A DNA stretch of 48,468 nucleotides from the NCBI GenBank assembly GCA_020849895.1, contig JADZFN010000022.1, positions 1 to 48,468 on the forward strand. The letters run 5' to 3'. The notes under the pieces were generated by a model. The model saw only the letters and a list, made by a program, of their open reading frames with translations. It did not search any database and was not told the DNA's origin. Both the position numbers and the translations under genes were made by a program. The stretch is from Verrucomicrobiia bacterium. Lineage in GTDB: Bacteria; Verrucomicrobiota; Verrucomicrobiia; JABWAM01. Of this stretch, positions 46,599 to 48,468 are shown one piece after another. Position 1 is the first letter of the stretch; each line of letters opens with the position of its first letter.

Positions 46599-46884
46599 CG
46601 CCGCCTTGACGAATCGGCCTTCGGACCGTCAGACGATCGCTTCGGCGCCGGCTTTTCTTTGCTGAAGGAAACGCAAATTTCCAGCGCCCGCAACCCGGAG
46701 AAACGTATCCGTAAATTGTTGATTCTGTTTGACTTCTGCATTTGGTCCTGGCAAGGAATATCCTGCTTCAAAAACTTTTGACGCTTTGCGCAGGCTCTCT
46801 TATTCCTGCTTTTTCTGGAACGGCCGCGGACCCGGACCGACCGGGGCGTTTTCGCGTCTCTTCCGCTGAACGAAAGGAGTTCCC
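46599..46884. promoter_or_regulatory. Intergenic region upstream of the PIN-PhoH gene
   Basis: A 286-bp space with an A+T-richer stretch at about 46700-46830, where a promoter for the next gene is expected. A TTGACT at 46729-46734 could be a -35 box, but no well-spaced -10 partner is present. A TTG-initiated frame from 46742 looks like noise. No hairpin terminator for the upstream gene was seen. Confidence 0.35.
46872..46879 (+). promoter_or_regulatory. Shine-Dalgarno sequence for the GTG start of the PIN-PhoH gene
   Basis: GAAAGGAG ends 5 bp before the GTG at 46885, at good spacing, and fixes that GTG as the start codon. Confidence 0.6.
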
Positions 46885-48321
46885 GTGGCGATCAAGAACT
46901 ACGTGCTCGACACCAGCGTTTTGCTTCACGACCCCAGCAGCCTGCTGCGCTTCGAAGACAACCACGTGTGGATTCCCGTGGAAACCCTCGAAGAACTGGA
47001 CCGCTTCAAGACGGAACAGACCGAGCGGGGCGCCAACGCCCGCAGCGTCAATCGCCGGCTTCATGACTTCTTTCAGGGGCGTCGCGACGCGATGCAGGAG
47101 GGCGCAGTCACCCCCGACGGGGGTCGCATTTCGGTGCTCATCAACGGCTACCACGAACCGGTGAACGGCGCGGAAAATCCGGCGCTCGCTCGGATGAAGG
47201 AGTTCTTCCCCAATCCGGAGAAGATGGATCATCGCATCCTGGCTTGCTGCCTCCACGTTCAGGCCACGCGCCATCAGCCCACGATCCTCGTCAGCAAGGA
47301 CATCAACATGCAGCTCAAGGCGCTCGCCCTCGGCCTGGAAAGCGACGACTACCTTCACGACAAGGTCGAGGATCGCGCTGCGGTCCATCCGGGGCTGCCC
47401 GTCGTCAAAATCGGCATCCACCAGATGCAGCGGTTCGCGAGCGCCGGCAGCCTTGTTGTAGACCGCAAGAACGACCCCGCGCGGGCGATGAACGAATACG
47501 TCCTTCTCGAATCATCCGCGGGCAAGACGATGCCCGCGCGATGCCTCCATGACGGCACGCTCAAAAAGCTCTGCGTCCCCGCCGCGCTCGGCATTCCCGG
47601 CGGCATCCAGCTTCGCGGCGCAAACCTCGGCCAGCTCTGTTTCCTCGATGCGCTCCTTGATCCGGAGGTTTCGCTCGTCACCTGTCTGGGCCCCGCCGGC
47701 ACGGGCAAGACGCTCCTCGCCATCGGCGCCGGGCTCTTTCTGCTCCGGCAGCGCCTCCACGATGGCCTCACGATCAGCCGCCCTGTGATCCCCATGGGCG
47801 ATACGCTCGGGTTTCTCCCCGGCGATCTGAAGGAAAAGATGCGGCCTTGGCTCCAACCGATCTATGACGCGCTCGAGTGCTTGATGCCGCGAAACGCCGC
47901 GCCACCTGGCTTTGAAGGGCGGCCCCAACGCCGCCACCGCGAACGGCCGCCGTTCGCCGAGAGCGGGCCGGGCCCTGGGGCGTTCAAACCCCACGAAAAA
48001 CTCATCGCCCAAGGCGTGCTCGAGGTCGAGGCCCTCTGCTACATCCGCGGCCGCTCGATCCCGAACCGCTTCTTCGTGCTCGACGAGGCCCAACAGCTCA
48101 CGCCGCTCGAGGCCAAGACGATCGTCACCCGCATGAGCAAAGGATCCAAACTCATCATGGTGGGCGACCCCGACCAGATCGATCATCCCTACGTGGACGC
48201 CCGTTCCAACGGCCTCGTCTACGCCCGCAACCGGATGCGTTGCCATCCGATCGCGCGGCATGTGACGCTCTCCAAGGGCGAGCGCAGCGCCCTCGCCGAG
48301 GCCGGCGCCTCGGCGATGTAG
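46885..48321 (+). CDS. PhoH-family protein: N-terminal PIN domain plus PhoH-like ATPase
   Basis: Predicted 478-residue PIN-PhoH (PhoH2/YlaK-like) protein, an RNA helicase-linked ribonuclease in studied relatives. The PIN domain (1-150) has acidic residues Asp9 (YVLDTSVLLHDP), Glu37 (ETLEELDRFK), Asp115 and Asp139 (SKDINMQLKA). The ATPase has Walker A GPAGTGKT (269-276), SRPVIPMGDTLGFLPGD and Walker B FFVLDEAQ (396-403), followed by the GDPDQIDHPYVD sensor. Residues about 335-370 are a Pro/Arg/Gly-rich stretch (PPGFEGRPQRRHRERPPFAE core) longer than I expect at this point. The GTG start has a good ribosome-binding site. Confidence 0.93.
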   Translation: MAIKNYVLDTSVLLHDPSSLLRFEDNHVWIPVETLEELDRFKTEQTERGANARSVNRRLHDFFQGRRDAMQEGAVTPDGGRISVLINGYHEPVNGAENPALARMKEFFPNPEKMDHRILACCLHVQATRHQPTILVSKDINMQLKALALGLESDDYLHDKVEDRAAVHPGLPVVKIGIHQMQRFASAGSLVVDRKNDPARAMNEYVLLESSAGKTMPARCLHDGTLKKLCVPAALGIPGGIQLRGANLGQLCFLDALLDPEVSLVTCLGPAGTGKTLLAIGAGLFLLRQRLHDGLTISRPVIPMGDTLGFLPGDLKEKMRPWLQPIYDALECLMPRNAAPPGFEGRPQRRHRERPPFAESGPGPGAFKPHEKLIAQGVLEVEALCYIRGRSIPNRFFVLDEAQQLTPLEAKTIVTRMSKGSKLIMVGDPDQIDHPYVDARSNGLVYARNRMRCHPIARHVTLSKGERSALAEAGASAM

Positions 48322-48356
48322 ACGCACGTATTCAATAACCCGGAGAAGGTGTCAGT

Positions 48357-48468
48357 TCAATCAATATCATATTGTTCGAGCCGCCGCCATCGGGAGGCGA
48401 GGAAGCGATCCGTTTGCAGGCGACGCCCGGCCAGATGAATGCTGCTGGCCATGCCGCCGCGCGTCTTC
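48357..48468 (-). CDS. Partial reading frame at the right edge (C-terminal end, unknown)
   Basis: The minus strand entering from the window edge holds a 36-codon open frame ending in TGA, giving a C-terminus ending SRWRRLEQYDID. The sequence looks protein-like (SSIHLAGRRLQTDRFLAS) and the third positions are mostly G/C, but a second open frame on the same strand also exists. It is convergent with the PIN-PhoH gene across a 35-bp A+T-richer gap. No family can be assigned from so short a piece. Confidence 0.35.
   Translation of the reverse strand, partial: KTRGGMASSIHLAGRRLQTDRFLASRWRRLEQYDID

Noticed and set aside
46742-47164. TTG-initiated frame with a signal-peptide-like start
   Set aside because: It runs through A+T-rich spacer and then into the PIN-PhoH gene in another frame. 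There is no ribosome-binding site or coding bias.

Overview
The window is G+C-rich DNA from a diderm (Gram-negative-type) bacterium. LpxB gives lipid A. An exosortase/EpsI protein, a pseudopilin with the FTLIELL signature common in the PVC group, a URO-D-like protein, a GH29 fucosidase and a Gfo/Idh/MocA protein together suggest Verrucomicrobiota or a close PVC relative. That placement is inference: there is no rRNA gene or other strong marker. I saw no tRNA, CRISPR array, transposase or phage gene. Gene density is high and no gap exceeds about 300 bp.

Layout. 0-4.7 kb: a 2-hydroxyacid dehydrogenase diverges from a PfkB kinase that leads into two tandem CDP-paratose-2-epimerase-like SDRs. 4.6-9.7 kb (minus): dprA, lpxB, an amidohydrolase and an FGGY sugar kinase. 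10-13.3 kb (plus): pilT, a small membrane protein, a pseudopilin and an unknown membrane protein. 13.4-15.9 kb (minus): a GT-C-type membrane glycosyltransferase and a small secreted protein. 16-17.4 kb: a compact gltX. 17.5-19.3 kb: a tiny secreted Cys-rich protein, a protein resembling the deoxyhypusine synthase fold, and rbfA. 19.6-24.6 kb: a micro-ORF, then ilvE-mcsA-mcsB-clpC, joined by ATGA stop/start overlaps. 24.7-28 kb: a deoxyhypusine-synthase-like enzyme, an ODC-type decarboxylase and tatD, followed by a perfect 18-bp inverted repeat. 28-33.4 kb: a siroheme nitrite/sulfite reductase, then fucosidase plus oxidoreductase diverging from a URO-D-like protein. 33.4-40.7 kb (minus): TPR protein, exosortase-EpsI, galE, cinA and an N-acetylmuramoyl-L-alanine amidase. 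40.7-42.5 kb (minus): larB and argF. 42.5-48.3 kb (plus): a DUF5989-like membrane peptide with a carbamoyltransferase, pncB with an ICMT-like methyltransferase, and a PIN-PhoH ATPase. A partial reading frame runs off the right edge.

Themes. (1) Protein quality control: McsA, McsB and ClpC form a complete arginine-phosphorylation/unfoldase set apart from ClpP. (2) Polyamines: the ODC-type decarboxylase sits beside a bacterial DHS-like protein that keeps the catalytic lysine, and a second DHS-fold-like protein without that motif lies 6 kb away. (3) Cell surface: exosortase-EpsI, TPR, GalE, the amidase, the carbamoyltransferase pair, the membrane glycosyltransferase, the tandem epimerases and the pilus genes. 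(4) NAD-related functions: PncB, the PncC-like domain of CinA, and LarB, which uses nicotinic acid adenine dinucleotide. The most interesting points are the two DHS-like proteins, the coupled micro-ORF before ilvE, a GluRS lacking the zinc-binding insertion, the Cys-rich secreted peptide and the 52-bp inverted repeat.
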